From: Paenibacillus sp. DMB5
GTDB taxonomy: Bacteria > Bacillota > Bacilli > Paenibacillales > Paenibacillaceae
Direction: 5' to 3'
Length of the DNA: 64,000 nt
Assembly (NCBI RefSeq): GCF_001517085.1
Contig: NZ_LRAC01000100.1
Location: 1 to 64,000, forward strand
The position numbers were made by a program, and so were the translations under genes. Shown here piece by piece: positions 1-7,164 of the stretch. Position 1 is the stretch's first letter; every line of letters begins with the position of its first letter. The notes beneath the pieces are model-generated. The model was not told the DNA's origin. It searched no databases and worked only from the letters and a program-made list of their open reading frames with translations.

Positions 1-333
1 GCAGCAGGTGCCGCTGCTGCTGTTCCCGCCGGCGCTGCTGCCCTCGCTGCTTGCGCCGCCACCAGAAGCGCTGCCGCCTCCAGCCGCGCCACCTTCCGAA
101 GCCGCGCCGATCTCGCCGATCGCCTCGCCGACGGCCACGTTCTCGCCCGCCTGGCGCAGGATGGCGGAAATGACACCATCCTCCTCGGCGCTGATCTCAA
201 GGTTCACCTTGTCGGTTTCAAGCTCGGCCAGCACATCGCCCTGGCCGACGGTGTCTCCTTCTTTTACCAGCCACTTGTATATCGTTCCTTCGGAAATGGA
301 CTCGCCCAGATCGGGTACTTTAATTTCGGACAC
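1..333 (-). CDS. odhB: Dihydrolipoyllysine succinyltransferase (E2 of 2-oxoglutarate dehydrogenase), N-terminal part
   Basis: Only the N-terminus lies in the window; the gene runs off the left edge. It starts at a GTG (331-333) preceded by GGAGG at 342-346, and begins (M)SEIKVPDLGESISEG, the typical opening of a lipoyl domain. The lipoyl-lysine motif ETDKVNLEIS follows at about residues 39-48. After residue about 80 the sequence becomes an Ala/Gly/Ser-rich linker, as expected between the lipoyl and subunit-binding domains. It lies 55 bp downstream of odhA on the same strand, so the two should be co-transcribed. Family knowledge: E2 transfers succinyl groups to CoA in the TCA cycle. The catalytic domain is not visible. 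A pyruvate dehydrogenase E2 is less likely given the odhA neighbour. Confidence 0.93.
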   Translation of the reverse strand, partial: MSEIKVPDLGESISEGTIYKWLVKEGDTVGQGDVLAELETDKVNLEISAEEDGVISAILRQAGENVAVGEAIGEIGAASEGGAAGGGSASGGGASSEGSSAGGNSSSGTCC

Positions 334-388
334 AGGCCGTTACCTCCCCAAACTTAATAGTTTACGTTATCACGATACCGACTTCCGG

Positions 389-3256
389 TTAGGAGGACGG
401 TACAGGCGCTTGTACTTGCGAGTTCGATTTCAGGGCTTCTGTAACAATGCGACGCTGCTCGAAGGTGTGAACATCCGCATATCCGCTGGCCGGGCTGGAC
501 CGTTCCGGACGGCCGATATAGCGGACGCTGACCCGCTCCGGTGCAATATCCCGCAGTCTAGGCTCTGTATAGCTCCAGCCGCCCATATTCTTAGGCTCCT
601 CCTGTACCCAGACAATCTCCTCCAGGGAGGTCAGACTGTTCAGGTGTGCAGCGAGCTCAGCCTGCGGGAACGGATAGAGCTGCTCCAGACGGAGGATATG
701 CAGCCAGGACCAGTCACGGCCGCCATTGGCCTCCAGCTCGGTCTGCAGGTCAATCGCTACCTTGCCGCTGCAGACAACCAGGCGCTTCACTTCAGCCGGC
801 TTGCTGCCCAGCAGCGGTTCCGGAAGCACAGCCTGGAAGCTGCCGGAGGCAAGCTCCGCTCCCGGCGATGTGCTGCGGGTATTGCGGATCAGGCTCTTCG
901 GAGCCATGATCACCAGCGGCCGGGCATCCGGCTGTCCGCACATGGCGGCCTGGCGGCGCAGCAGGTGGAAGTACTGTGCGGCACTGGACAGGTTCGCTAC
1001 CGTCCAGTTCTCTTCAGCCGAGAGCTGCAGATACCGCTCCAGCCGTGCGCTGGAATGCTCCGGCCCCTGGCCTTCATAGCCGTGCGGCAGGAGGATCGCC
1101 AGATTGCTGCGCTGTGTCCATTTGGCCCGTCCGGCGGAGATGAACTGGTCAATGATGACCTGGGCGGCATTGGCGAAATCGCCGTATTGGGCTTCCCAGA
1201 GCACGAAGGTATCCGGTGCGAACACATTATACCCGTACTCATATCCAAGCACAGATGCTTCCGAAAGCGGGCTGTTATATACCCCGAAGGAAGCGTTGGA
1301 GGATTTCAGCTGATGCAGCGGGGAGTAGAGTGCTCCGGTCTCGCTGTCATGCAGCACCAGATGACGGTGGGCGAATGTGCCGCGCTGTGAATCCTGTCCG
1401 CTGAGGCGGATCGGAGTGCCGTCCTTCAGGATCGTTGCAAAAGCCAGCGTCTCGGCCAGTGCCCAGTCGACCCGTTCCCCGTCCTTCAGCGCATCCTTGC
1501 GGCGTTGGAGAATCCGCTCCAGCTTAGGATACACCTTGAATCCGGCGGGCGCTGATAACAGCTCCTGGTTGATCTCCTTCAGTGTGCTGAGCGGGACTGC
1601 TGTCGGACGCGGAGCCTTGGATTCCGCTTCAAGCACCACCGATGTTTTGGACTCGCCGTTCTTATGCTTACCTTCCTTCATGGATTCGAAGGCTGCCTGC
1701 AGCACGCTTTCCGATTCGGCACTCATACGCTGCACTTCTTCTGCAGTGATGATCTTCTCGCTCTGCAGCCGCTGGGCATACAGCCTGTAGACCGTCGGAT
1801 GGCTGCGGACTTTGCCGTAAACAACCGGCTGGGTTGTCTCCGGGTCATCCATTTCATTATGGCCGTGACGGCGGTAGCCGATCAGATCAATGACGAAATC
1901 CTTTTTGAACAGATTGCGGTAAGCGCTGGCCAGGCGGACAGCCGAAATGCAGGCCTCCGGATCATCGGCATTTACATGCACAATCGGGATTTCATAGCCT
2001 TTGGCCAGGTCACTGGCATAATGGGTAGAGCGGGAATCTTCGCTTTCCGTAGTGAAGCCGATGCGGTTATTGACGATAATATGCACCGTTCCGCCATTCT
2101 GATAACCCTTCAATTTGCCGATATTGAGTGTTTCCGCAACGATGCCCTCACCGGGAAAAGCGGCATCCCCGTGCATCAGCACAGCCATGGCCTTGCTGGT
2201 ATCCAGCTTCGGCAGGCCCGGAGTGCTGCGGTCCTCCTGAGCTGCCCGGGTAAAGCCCTCGACAACAGGATTAACAAATTCCAGGTGACTTGGGTTGTTG
2301 GCCAGCGTAATCCGTGTGCGCACCGTTTCTCCCTGGCGTACAGCGCGGTCAGCGCCGAGATGATATTTGACATCCCCGGTCCAGCCGTAGTTGATTCCCA
2401 TCGAGCCTTCGGAAGGAAACAGCTCCTTATTCGGAGAATGATGGAACTCTGAGAAAATAATATCATACGGCTTGCCCAAAATGTGAGCCAGTACATTAAG
2501 ACGTCCGCGGTGAGCCATCCCCATAAGAATATGCTCTGCACCGTCGTGGGCTGCAGCACGCACGATCTCATCCAGCATCGGTACCAGGGCATCATTGCCT
2601 TCAAGGCTGAAACGCTTCTGGCCGACAAAGGTTTTGTGCAGGAAGGTCTCGAACTGCTCCACCTGGATCAGCCGGTTCAGCAGCTCCTTGCGTTCATTAT
2701 TGTTCAGCGGAGCAGGGGAACTCAGGGATTCCGCCTGGCTGTTCAGCCAGCGCAGCTCCTTCTCCTCATGCACATGCCCGAATTCATAGGCGATAGTCCG
2801 GGTGTAAGCCTGAAGCATCCGCTGAACCGCATCCCAAGCGGTTTTGACATCACCAGGCGCGTTCTCCCAGATCAGCGAGGCAGGCATTGCCGTGAGATCC
2901 TCACGGGTCAGGTCATAGGTACGGAAATCCAGCCATTGGGCCATCGGATTCTCACCGCGCTCAAGCGGATCAATATTGGCGGCGCGATGGCCATGTATAC
3001 GAATGTTGGCGATCAGCTTGGAGGCTCTTACCGCCTTTTTCAGCCACTCGGCATCACCGGTGACAGCAGGCATCGGAGCCGGTTCCGGTAAAGGTGCCAT
3101 CGGAGGCGGACCGGATGCAGTAAACAGATCGCGGTAATTAGGTTCTACTGAAGAAGGATCATTGATAAACTGTTCATATTTGTCTTGGATATAGCCCAAA
3201 TTGGGTCCGTGATAATTGCTCCAAACGGATTCATTATAGGGTCCTTTGGCTGCCAT
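389..3256 (-). CDS. odhA: 2-oxoglutarate dehydrogenase E1 component
   Basis: A 955-residue thiamine-diphosphate enzyme that decarboxylates 2-oxoglutarate and succinylates the lipoyl group of E2 in the TCA cycle. The N-terminus has the E1o tail (SVWSNYHGPNLGYIQDKYEQ). The ThDP region is recognisable by GMAHRGRLNVLAHILGKPY and by HGDAAFPGEGIVAETLN, and the C-terminal transketolase-like part by WEAQYGDFANAAQVIIDQF and PHGYEGQGPEHSSARLERYL. Length fits the family (about 940 residues). The start has AGGAGG eight bases upstream. A candidate promoter and a CcpA-type cre site lie upstream (separate entries). odhB follows immediately. No defects seen. Confidence 0.97.
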   Translation of the reverse strand: MAAKGPYNESVWSNYHGPNLGYIQDKYEQFINDPSSVEPNYRDLFTASGPPPMAPLPEPAPMPAVTGDAEWLKKAVRASKLIANIRIHGHRAANIDPLERGENPMAQWLDFRTYDLTREDLTAMPASLIWENAPGDVKTAWDAVQRMLQAYTRTIAYEFGHVHEEKELRWLNSQAESLSSPAPLNNNERKELLNRLIQVEQFETFLHKTFVGQKRFSLEGNDALVPMLDEIVRAAAHDGAEHILMGMAHRGRLNVLAHILGKPYDIIFSEFHHSPNKELFPSEGSMGINYGWTGDVKYHLGADRAVRQGETVRTRITLANNPSHLEFVNPVVEGFTRAAQEDRSTPGLPKLDTSKAMAVLMHGDAAFPGEGIVAETLNIGKLKGYQNGGTVHIIVNNRIGFTTESEDSRSTHYASDLAKGYEIPIVHVNADDPEACISAVRLASAYRNLFKKDFVIDLIGYRRHGHNEMDDPETTQPVVYGKVRSHPTVYRLYAQRLQSEKIITAEEVQRMSAESESVLQAAFESMKEGKHKNGESKTSVVLEAESKAPRPTAVPLSTLKEINQELLSAPAGFKVYPKLERILQRRKDALKDGERVDWALAETLAFATILKDGTPIRLSGQDSQRGTFAHRHLVLHDSETGALYSPLHQLKSSNASFGVYNSPLSEASVLGYEYGYNVFAPDTFVLWEAQYGDFANAAQVIIDQFISAGRAKWTQRSNLAILLPHGYEGQGPEHSSARLERYLQLSAEENWTVANLSSAAQYFHLLRRQAAMCGQPDARPLVIMAPKSLIRNTRSTSPGAELASGSFQAVLPEPLLGSKPAEVKRLVVCSGKVAIDLQTELEANGGRDWSWLHILRLEQLYPFPQAELAAHLNSLTSLEEIVWVQEEPKNMGGWSYTEPRLRDIAPERVSVRYIGRPERSSPASGYADVHTFEQRRIVTEALKSNSQVQAPVPSS

Positions 3257-3325
3257 GAATACATCCTCCTAACGGATGAACCCCACATGCGCCAGAAAAA
3301 GCACCAGCAGCTGGCAGGGCTGATA

Positions 3326-3339
3326 TGTTTGCGGTTTCA
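3326..3339 (-). promoter_or_regulatory. Candidate cre (CcpA) operator for odhAB
   Basis: On the minus strand TGAAACCGCAAACA agrees with the Bacillus cre consensus TGWAANCGNTNWCA at all but one fixed position. It lies just downstream of the proposed odhA promoter (-10 at 3350-3355), a location where CcpA could block transcription. Repression of TCA-cycle genes by CcpA is established in Bacillus; binding here is inferred. Confidence 0.5.
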
Positions 3340-3349
3340 TTTCACTACT

Positions 3350-3378
3350 ATTGTGCAACTTTAACGTCTGCTAATCAA
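3350..3378 (-). promoter_or_regulatory. Candidate SigA promoter of odhAB
   Basis: Minus strand TTGATT (3373-3378), a 17-base spacer, then CACAAT (3350-3355). The match to the SigA consensus is moderate and the spacing ideal. It lies about 95 bases before the odhA start, with the cre-like site immediately downstream. The rest of 3380-3630, between odhA and the sinI leader, is AT-rich and shows no gene. Confidence 0.4.
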
Positions 3379-3628
3379 TTCATACTTTGTGCTATTCCGT
3401 TCGCAAAACGGTATGATTCAGGCCTTAATTCATCCAGAACCATCATAAATGCGGAGAGCTGATTGGATCCTGGAGAATTGGGTAAATAAGTCTATATTTA
3501 CTTCTAGGAAAATAGGTTGAACGCTCCGCTAGTTTTAGGTCATAGAGCACAGTTTTCAAATAGTTTAATCAAAATATTACAAAATGAATCGTGAACTCCG
3601 AAGATATTCCTATAAAATATTTCCAACA

Positions 3629-3662
3629 ATCGACACACTTTTTGTGGTAGGTGCTATATAAT
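3629..3662 (+). promoter_or_regulatory. Candidate promoter region of the riboswitch-sinI transcript
   Basis: A perfect -10 hexamer TATAAT (3657-3662) lies about 55 bases upstream of the riboswitch. No good -35 is seen at 17 bases, so activation may be needed. ATCGACA at 3629-3635 reads TGTCGAT on the other strand, one mismatch from the Spo0A box TGNCGAA. Spo0A activates sinI in B. subtilis, so the resemblance is noted, but a single 6/7 match is weak. Confidence 0.4.
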
Positions 3663-3715
3663 GTTATTGCAGATAGCGGTTTCATTCATTATTAGCCAGA
3701 TCCTTTCATGTAAAG

Positions 3716-3808
3716 GGTCCAGTAAAGGGTAAACCTGGACGAAAGACAGGGGCACAAAGTCTCGGATCTAATGTAGAAATACTATGATGGCCGGACTGCC
3801 TGGGGACG
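3716..3808 (+). promoter_or_regulatory. Cyclic-di-GMP-I (GEMM-I) riboswitch upstream of sinI
   Basis: The core GGGTAAACC (3727-3735) followed by CTGGACGAAAGACAGG is the signature GEMM-I P1b arm closed by a GAAA tetraloop. Next come GGGGCACAAAGTC, a second arm AGTC-T-CGG (3768-3775) pairing with CCG-GACT (3791-3797) around an internal TAG...CTA hairpin, and a closing CCAG/CTGG stem (3719-3722 with 3800-3803). This is the layout of class I c-di-GMP riboswitches such as V. cholerae Vc2. No terminator fits between aptamer and gene. The sinI Shine-Dalgarno (3818-3825) starts only about 10 bases after the aptamer, which suggests control of translation initiation. Whether ligand turns expression on or off cannot be read from the sequence. 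Confidence 0.88.
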
Positions 3809-3830
3809 CGTAATCTTAGGAGGAGATTTC

Positions 3831-3983
3831 TTGGATAAGTCCAACCAGGGGAATGTCGGAGAGCTGCAGACGGGTGATCTGGATCTAGAGTGGGTGTACT
3901 TAATGATGGCGGCCAGAAAGGCCGGGCTCAAGGTGGAGGAAATCCGCCGGTTTCTGAGTGAAAGAGCTTTGCAGGCGATGTAG
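3831..3983 (+). CDS. sinI: SinI-like antirepressor (50 residues)
   Basis: A short ORF starting at TTG (3831) with a strong AGGAGGAG at 3818-3825, five bases upstream. The segment DLEWVYLMMAARKAGLKVEE is a clear SinI/SinR dimerisation motif (compare LDQEWVELMVEAKEANISPE of B. subtilis SinI), followed by IRRFLSE. SinI binds SinR and strips it from DNA, relieving repression of matrix genes. It is transcribed toward sinR, and the two genes share a bidirectional terminator. In B. subtilis sinI and sinR are adjacent and co-directional, so the convergent layout is different. The upstream c-di-GMP riboswitch makes this an RNA-controlled antirepressor. Function is inferred from the motif and the neighbouring sinR. 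Confidence 0.85.
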   Translation: MDKSNQGNVGELQTGDLDLEWVYLMMAARKAGLKVEEIRRFLSERALQAM

Positions 3984-4009
3984 TGCAGTAGAGCAACCGG
4001 ATATTACAT

Positions 4010-4050
4010 ACAAAAAAGGGCACAGCGAACGAGGCTGTGTCCCTTTTTGT
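4010..4050. terminator. Bidirectional terminator between sinI and sinR
   Basis: Inverted repeat with arms AAAAAGGGCACAGC and GCTGTGTCCCTTTTT around a short loop. The A-run on one side and T-run on the other let it terminate both converging genes. Confidence 0.9.
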
Positions 4051-4078
4051 ATGTCCGGAAGAGAAAACCTCCGGATGT

Positions 4079-4420
4079 CTATTCCTTCTGCTCCAGCCGC
4101 CATTTCTGATAATCCAGAAACTCCTTAAATTCCCGCTTGCTTATGCCGGAAGCCATGGCCTCCTGTACAAGACGGAACCATTCTCCGTCAAGCGAAGACT
4201 CCTGCGCTTCTACAGGTTCACCGTACAGCAAGACATGAATGGATACCTGAAGCGCATCAGCCATCTTCTCAATGAACTGGATGGAGGGGTTGGATTGAAT
4301 ATTTCTTTCCACATTGCTTAGGTATGATTTCGCCACGTCCGCCTTATCCGCAAGCTCGGATAAAGACAGGCCCTTCTCCACGCGGAGCTGATGAATGCGA
4401 CTTCCTAAATGTTCCGGCAC
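4079..4420 (-). CDS. sinR: SinR-type transcriptional repressor
   Basis: 113 residues, matching B. subtilis SinR (111). The N-terminal HTH-XRE domain (about residues 5-65) contains KGLSLSELADKADVAKSYLS and ERNIQSNPSIQFIEKMADAL. The C-terminal oligomerisation and SinI-binding helices contain EWFRLVQEAMASGISKREFK followed by EFLDYQKWR, very close to SinR. The GTG at 4420 is chosen because it sits about 11 bases after GGAGG and gives the family length; an upstream in-frame start would add 20 non-conserved residues. SinR represses biofilm-matrix operons as a tetramer. Here it lies between its presumed antagonist sinI (convergent) and the tasA-like operon (divergent), whose upstream DNA carries SinR-type boxes. 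Confidence 0.93.
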   Translation of the reverse strand: MPEHLGSRIHQLRVEKGLSLSELADKADVAKSYLSNVERNIQSNPSIQFIEKMADALQVSIHVLLYGEPVEAQESSLDGEWFRLVQEAMASGISKREFKEFLDYQKWRLEQKE

Positions 4421-4451
4421 AGTTAAACGCCCCTCCGCACTTTTTGTTAAC

Positions 4452-4480
4452 AGTATAGCAAATAACCCTACGACGGACAA
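4452..4480 (-). promoter_or_regulatory. Candidate SigA promoter of sinR
   Basis: On the minus strand TTGTCC (4475-4480), 17 bases, then TATACT (4452-4457), about 30 bases before the sinR start. It points away from the matrix operon, so sinR appears to have its own promoter independent of the riboswitch-sinI unit. Confidence 0.55.
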
Positions 4481-4589
4481 AGGACTATCAAAAAAGTTAT
4501 GGATCCATTTGTAAATCCCCCCGCCTTAATTTCCATCTCAGGAACTGAATCCATTGTACATGACGATAATATCTGTTTTCTGTGAAACT

Positions 4590-4757
4590 GTTCTTTAAAA
4601 AGTACGATATCATGAGCAAATCGCCGTAAAACGGAGGGAAAAGCGATGGAAATCGTTCTTTATAACGAATTTTGCTCGAAAATGAGAGTTTAAATTTGTA
4701 AAGGTGATGACATATACTAAGGCCATGGTTCTTTATAACGAACAATATATGTTCTTC
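4590..4757 (+). promoter_or_regulatory. Cluster of SinR-type operator boxes upstream of the matrix operon
   Basis: The B. subtilis SinR box GTTCTYT occurs as GTTCTTT at 4590-4596, 4655-4661 and 4728-4734, with a near match GTTCTTC at 4751-4757. Two copies share the longer word GTTCTTTATAACGAA, and the one at 4728-4743 is an imperfect inverted repeat ending GAAC. All lie between sinR and the first matrix gene (4828), where SinR operators sit upstream of tapA in B. subtilis. A possible -10 TATACT (4713-4718) lies among them, but its -35 is poor. Confidence 0.7.
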
Positions 4758-4827
4758 ATAAAGATCGTATAACTGATAGATGAACTAGTATGCATATGAC
4801 GTGCACACTATTAAAGGAGAGGCTCAA

Positions 4828-5877
4828 ATGAGGCTTTCACGGACATCGCGCAAGAAAAATAAAAGCCGGCTAACCCTCCCCCGGCTTGCCGGAATCGTGG
4901 TGATTTCTGCTTATGGAATCGGCCAAATCACTTCACCAACCTATGCGCTTATTACCAGCAGTACAACGTCGGAATCCGGCATTACGAGTGCATTTGTGTT
5001 CCCGGTTACAGTGGACCAATTAGCCAATCAGGCCAGCGAAGCGATGAACCGGGCTATTCTGAAGCATGAGGCGGCAAAAGGGGCATTGGCAGACATAGCA
5101 GACAAGGACGCGGATTCCAAAAAGGCCGGTAATCAGATTGGAAATATTCAGGAGGCTGCCGAACAGGCGCGCAGAGCTGCTGCTTCTGCAGCTGAATTGC
5201 TGGCTCAGCTCGAGGCTTACGCTCTGCGGTCGCAACAGGAGCTTGCGCAGCAAAGGCAAGAAATAGATCTTAGGCTGGCCCCTGCGGGAGTCACCATTGA
5301 TCAGCTGGATACAGCACAGCAGACGGATCCCGCTGCATTTGAACAGCTGCTGGTCAAGGCTGATCTGACCATGATCGATTTTCAGGAAATGGTCCGCAGA
5401 CTTGCTTCCGCTGTGCGGGTAGATACATACGTGAAGGCGGCCTATCAGCAGGCTTTGACAGCGGCCTCTCAAGCCGGAAGCTACGCCGATGAAACTGCAC
5501 AGCTGTATGCACAGGCAACGGAAGCTCTGCAGGAGCTCAAAGCAACGGAGGAAAAGGCAAAGCTCGAGGCAGAAAAGAAGGCAAAGCTCGAGGCAGAAAA
5601 GAAGGCGAAGCTCGAGGCAGAAAAGAAGGCGAAGCTCGAAGCGGAAGAGAAGGCGAAGCTCGAAGCAGAAGAGAAGGCGAAGCTGGAGGCAGAGGAGAAG
5701 GCGAAGCTGGAGGCAGAGGAGAAGACAAAGCCCGGGACTCAGGAGCCGGCACAGCCGGAAGCTGAACCAGCAAGGCCCGATGCATCTGAACCTGCCGTCC
5801 CCGATGTGCCTGGAGCGATCACTAATACTGACGGTATAACCGTAAAGATAGGGCACGACAAAACAGATTTTAATTAA
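4828..5877 (+). CDS. Secreted Ala-rich coiled-coil protein heading the sipW-tasA operon
   Basis: 349 residues from ATG 4828, which has AAAGGAG upstream; an earlier in-frame GTG lacks one. A basic start (RLSRTSRKKNKSRL) and hydrophobic segment ending near PTYAL look like a signal peptide. The next portion (about 60-240) is Ala/Gln/Glu-rich helical sequence. Residues about 243-298 are seven exact-register copies of an 8-residue unit (KAKLEAEK or KAKLEAEE), then a Pro/Glu-rich stretch and a conserved-looking end ITVKIGHDKTDFN. It occupies the tapA position but I see no sequence resemblance to TapA. It may relate to the DUF4047 proteins found beside sipW in the B. cereus group, which I cannot verify. 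Likely a matrix or fibre-accessory protein. Confidence 0.7.
   Translation: MRLSRTSRKKNKSRLTLPRLAGIVVISAYGIGQITSPTYALITSSTTSESGITSAFVFPVTVDQLANQASEAMNRAILKHEAAKGALADIADKDADSKKAGNQIGNIQEAAEQARRAAASAAELLAQLEAYALRSQQELAQQRQEIDLRLAPAGVTIDQLDTAQQTDPAAFEQLLVKADLTMIDFQEMVRRLASAVRVDTYVKAAYQQALTAASQAGSYADETAQLYAQATEALQELKATEEKAKLEAEKKAKLEAEKKAKLEAEKKAKLEAEEKAKLEAEEKAKLEAEEKAKLEAEEKTKPGTQEPAQPEAEPARPDASEPAVPDVPGAITNTDGITVKIGHDKTDFN
5554..5721 (+). repeat. In-frame 24-bp tandem repeat (7 copies)
   Basis: Seven consecutive 24-bp units starting at 5554, each encoding KAKLEAE plus K or E. Neighbouring units differ at only a few third positions or in the AAG/GAG codon. Copy number could change by slippage without breaking the frame. 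The encoded period of eight residues gives a charged continuous helix. Confidence 0.95.
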
Positions 5878-5890
5878 GGAGATGCCTCAA

Positions 5891-6490
5891 GTGATACTCA
5901 AATGGACCCGTACTTTAATGATGTATGTTCTCATGGCCATGTTTCTGCTTCTGCTGATATCTGCGGTAACCAGCAGGATGAATGGCGGAACGCCCAAGAT
6001 TCTGGGCAAAGAAATTCTGACCGTCCTCTCTGGCTCGATGGAGCCCGGAATCAAGACCGGTGCTATCATCGCGGTTAACCCGGTAAGGGATGAGGCGCAG
6101 CGAGCGGACTTTAAGCCGGGAGATGTGATTACCTATAAGTCTCTGGATGGATCAGGCAGCCTGATTACCCACCGTGTTGTGAGCGTCAGCGGTACAGGAT
6201 CTGAGCTTGCCTACATCACCAAAGGCGATAATAACGATGCCGAGGACCCGTCGCCGATACCCGCAGGCAATGTTGTTGCAAGCTACGCTGACTTTACGGT
6301 TCCTGTAGCCGGGTATTTGATGAACTGGGTAAAATCGACCGCGGGTATCATTGTCGTAATTCTGATTCCCGGTATTTATCTGGTTGTTTCGTCAATAATC
6401 ACGATTTTTAGAGCAATCATGCGGATGGACGACGATTCTGCAGAGCTGCAGACCGCAGCCGGTGATTCCCCGCCGGTAACGAACGGTTGA
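5891..6490 (+). CDS. sipW: SipW-type (ER-like) signal peptidase I
   Basis: 199 residues. The GTG at 5891 is preferred because AAGGAG (5876-5881) lies nine bases before it; the ATG at 5882 directly abuts that site. The catalytic serine is in LSGSMEPGIKTG, and the second motif is LITHRVVSV with histidine where ordinary bacterial SipS-type enzymes have lysine. This Ser-His pair defines the ER-type SipW class. Transmembrane helices lie near both ends (about 7-27 and 145-170). SipW processes TasA and TapA in B. subtilis; the two substrates here should be the proteins encoded directly downstream. Confidence 0.95.
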   Translation: MILKWTRTLMMYVLMAMFLLLLISAVTSRMNGGTPKILGKEILTVLSGSMEPGIKTGAIIAVNPVRDEAQRADFKPGDVITYKSLDGSGSLITHRVVSVSGTGSELAYITKGDNNDAEDPSPIPAGNVVASYADFTVPVAGYLMNWVKSTAGIIVVILIPGIYLVVSSIITIFRAIMRMDDDSAELQTAAGDSPPVTNG

Positions 6491-6492
6491 TG

Positions 6493-6524
6493 CTTCCATT
6501 AACGCGCTCACGCGGTTAGGGAAG
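6493..6524 (+). other. RNA hairpin between sipW and the first tasA-like gene
   Basis: CTTCC-TTAACGCG, a CTCA loop, then CGCGGTTA-GGAAG forms a stem of about 13 pairs just after the sipW stop. There is no T-run after it, so it resembles an mRNA processing or stabilising hairpin more than a terminator. It could raise tasA mRNA relative to sipW. Confidence 0.55.
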
Positions 6525-6583
6525 ATTCAATAAATATTCCATTATATTCTCCATGCATGGAGACCAGGAGGAGACAAATTACA

Positions 6584-7093
6584 ATGGCTAATCTTAAAAA
6601 GACAATTGCAATGGCAATGGCGACTACTGCACTGGGGGCTACTTTAATTGCCGGGGGGTCCTTCGCGATCTTTACGAGCTCGGTACAGAATACAGGCAAT
6701 ACCTTTGCTGCCGGAACACTGAAGATAGGCCTGGATAAAGAAGATATAGACGGTACTCCTGCCAAGTATTTTACTCTGACGAATTGGGCTCCGGGAGATT
6801 CTGACATCCAGCCGGTAGTAGTAACGAACAAAGGCACACTTGAGCTGCGTTATGATCTTGCCCTCGCTGTAGGCGGTGATCTTGGCGGCGGTACGCATCC
6901 GGTCACCATTAAGGCCTATTCGGATGCTGCCGGAACAACTGCGCTTACCGTAACTGACCGTGTGCTGGCCGTCGGCGCTTCTGAGACCATTTATGTCAAA
7001 GTGGAGTTCCCTAAAAATGCAGGCAATGAATATCAGGGCAAATCCGGAACAGCCAGCATCAAGGTGGATGCAGAGCAGACCAAAAACAATTAA
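6584..7093 (+). CDS. TasA/CalY (camelysin) family matrix protein, first copy
   Basis: 169 residues from ATG 6584, ten bases after CAGGAGGAG. The SipW-type signal peptide reads KKTIAMAMATTALGATLIAG followed by GSFAIFTSSVQNTGNTFAAGTL, the conserved opening of this family (FTS..NTGNTF.AGTL). The mature part is a compact beta-rich domain with NWAPGDSDIQPVVVTNKGTLELRY, as in TasA and camelysin. It is shorter than TasA (261) and close to CalY (about 195). TasA-family proteins polymerise into extracellular fibres in biofilms. Position after sipW and a neighbouring paralogue support that role. Confidence 0.9.
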   Translation: MANLKKTIAMAMATTALGATLIAGGSFAIFTSSVQNTGNTFAAGTLKIGLDKEDIDGTPAKYFTLTNWAPGDSDIQPVVVTNKGTLELRYDLALAVGGDLGGGTHPVTIKAYSDAAGTTALTVTDRVLAVGASETIYVKVEFPKNAGNEYQGKSGTASIKVDAEQTKNN

Positions 7094-7123
7094 TCAGCCG
7101 AATTTGATCCGAAACATATAATC

Positions 7124-7144
7124 TAAAGGGGGAAGCCCCCTTTT
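7124..7144 (+). terminator. Short GC hairpin with T-run between the two tasA-like genes
   Basis: AAAGGGGG, a three-base loop, CCCCCTTTT: a small intrinsic-terminator-like hairpin 20 bases before the next start codon. It probably gives partial termination, lowering expression of the second paralogue relative to the first. Confidence 0.6.
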
Positions 7145-7164
7145 ACTAAGGAGCGCTTAATCTA

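Noticed and set aside
8-1390. A 460-codon plus-strand ORF opposite odhA and odhB
   Set aside because: It is antisense to conserved dehydrogenase genes, with no domain and no ribosome site; a GC-driven shadow.
5020-5856. A 278-codon minus-strand ORF with Cys/Leu-rich repeats
   Set aside because: It mirrors the KAKLEAE repeat gene on the other strand; the repeats make it long, but it has no coding signal.
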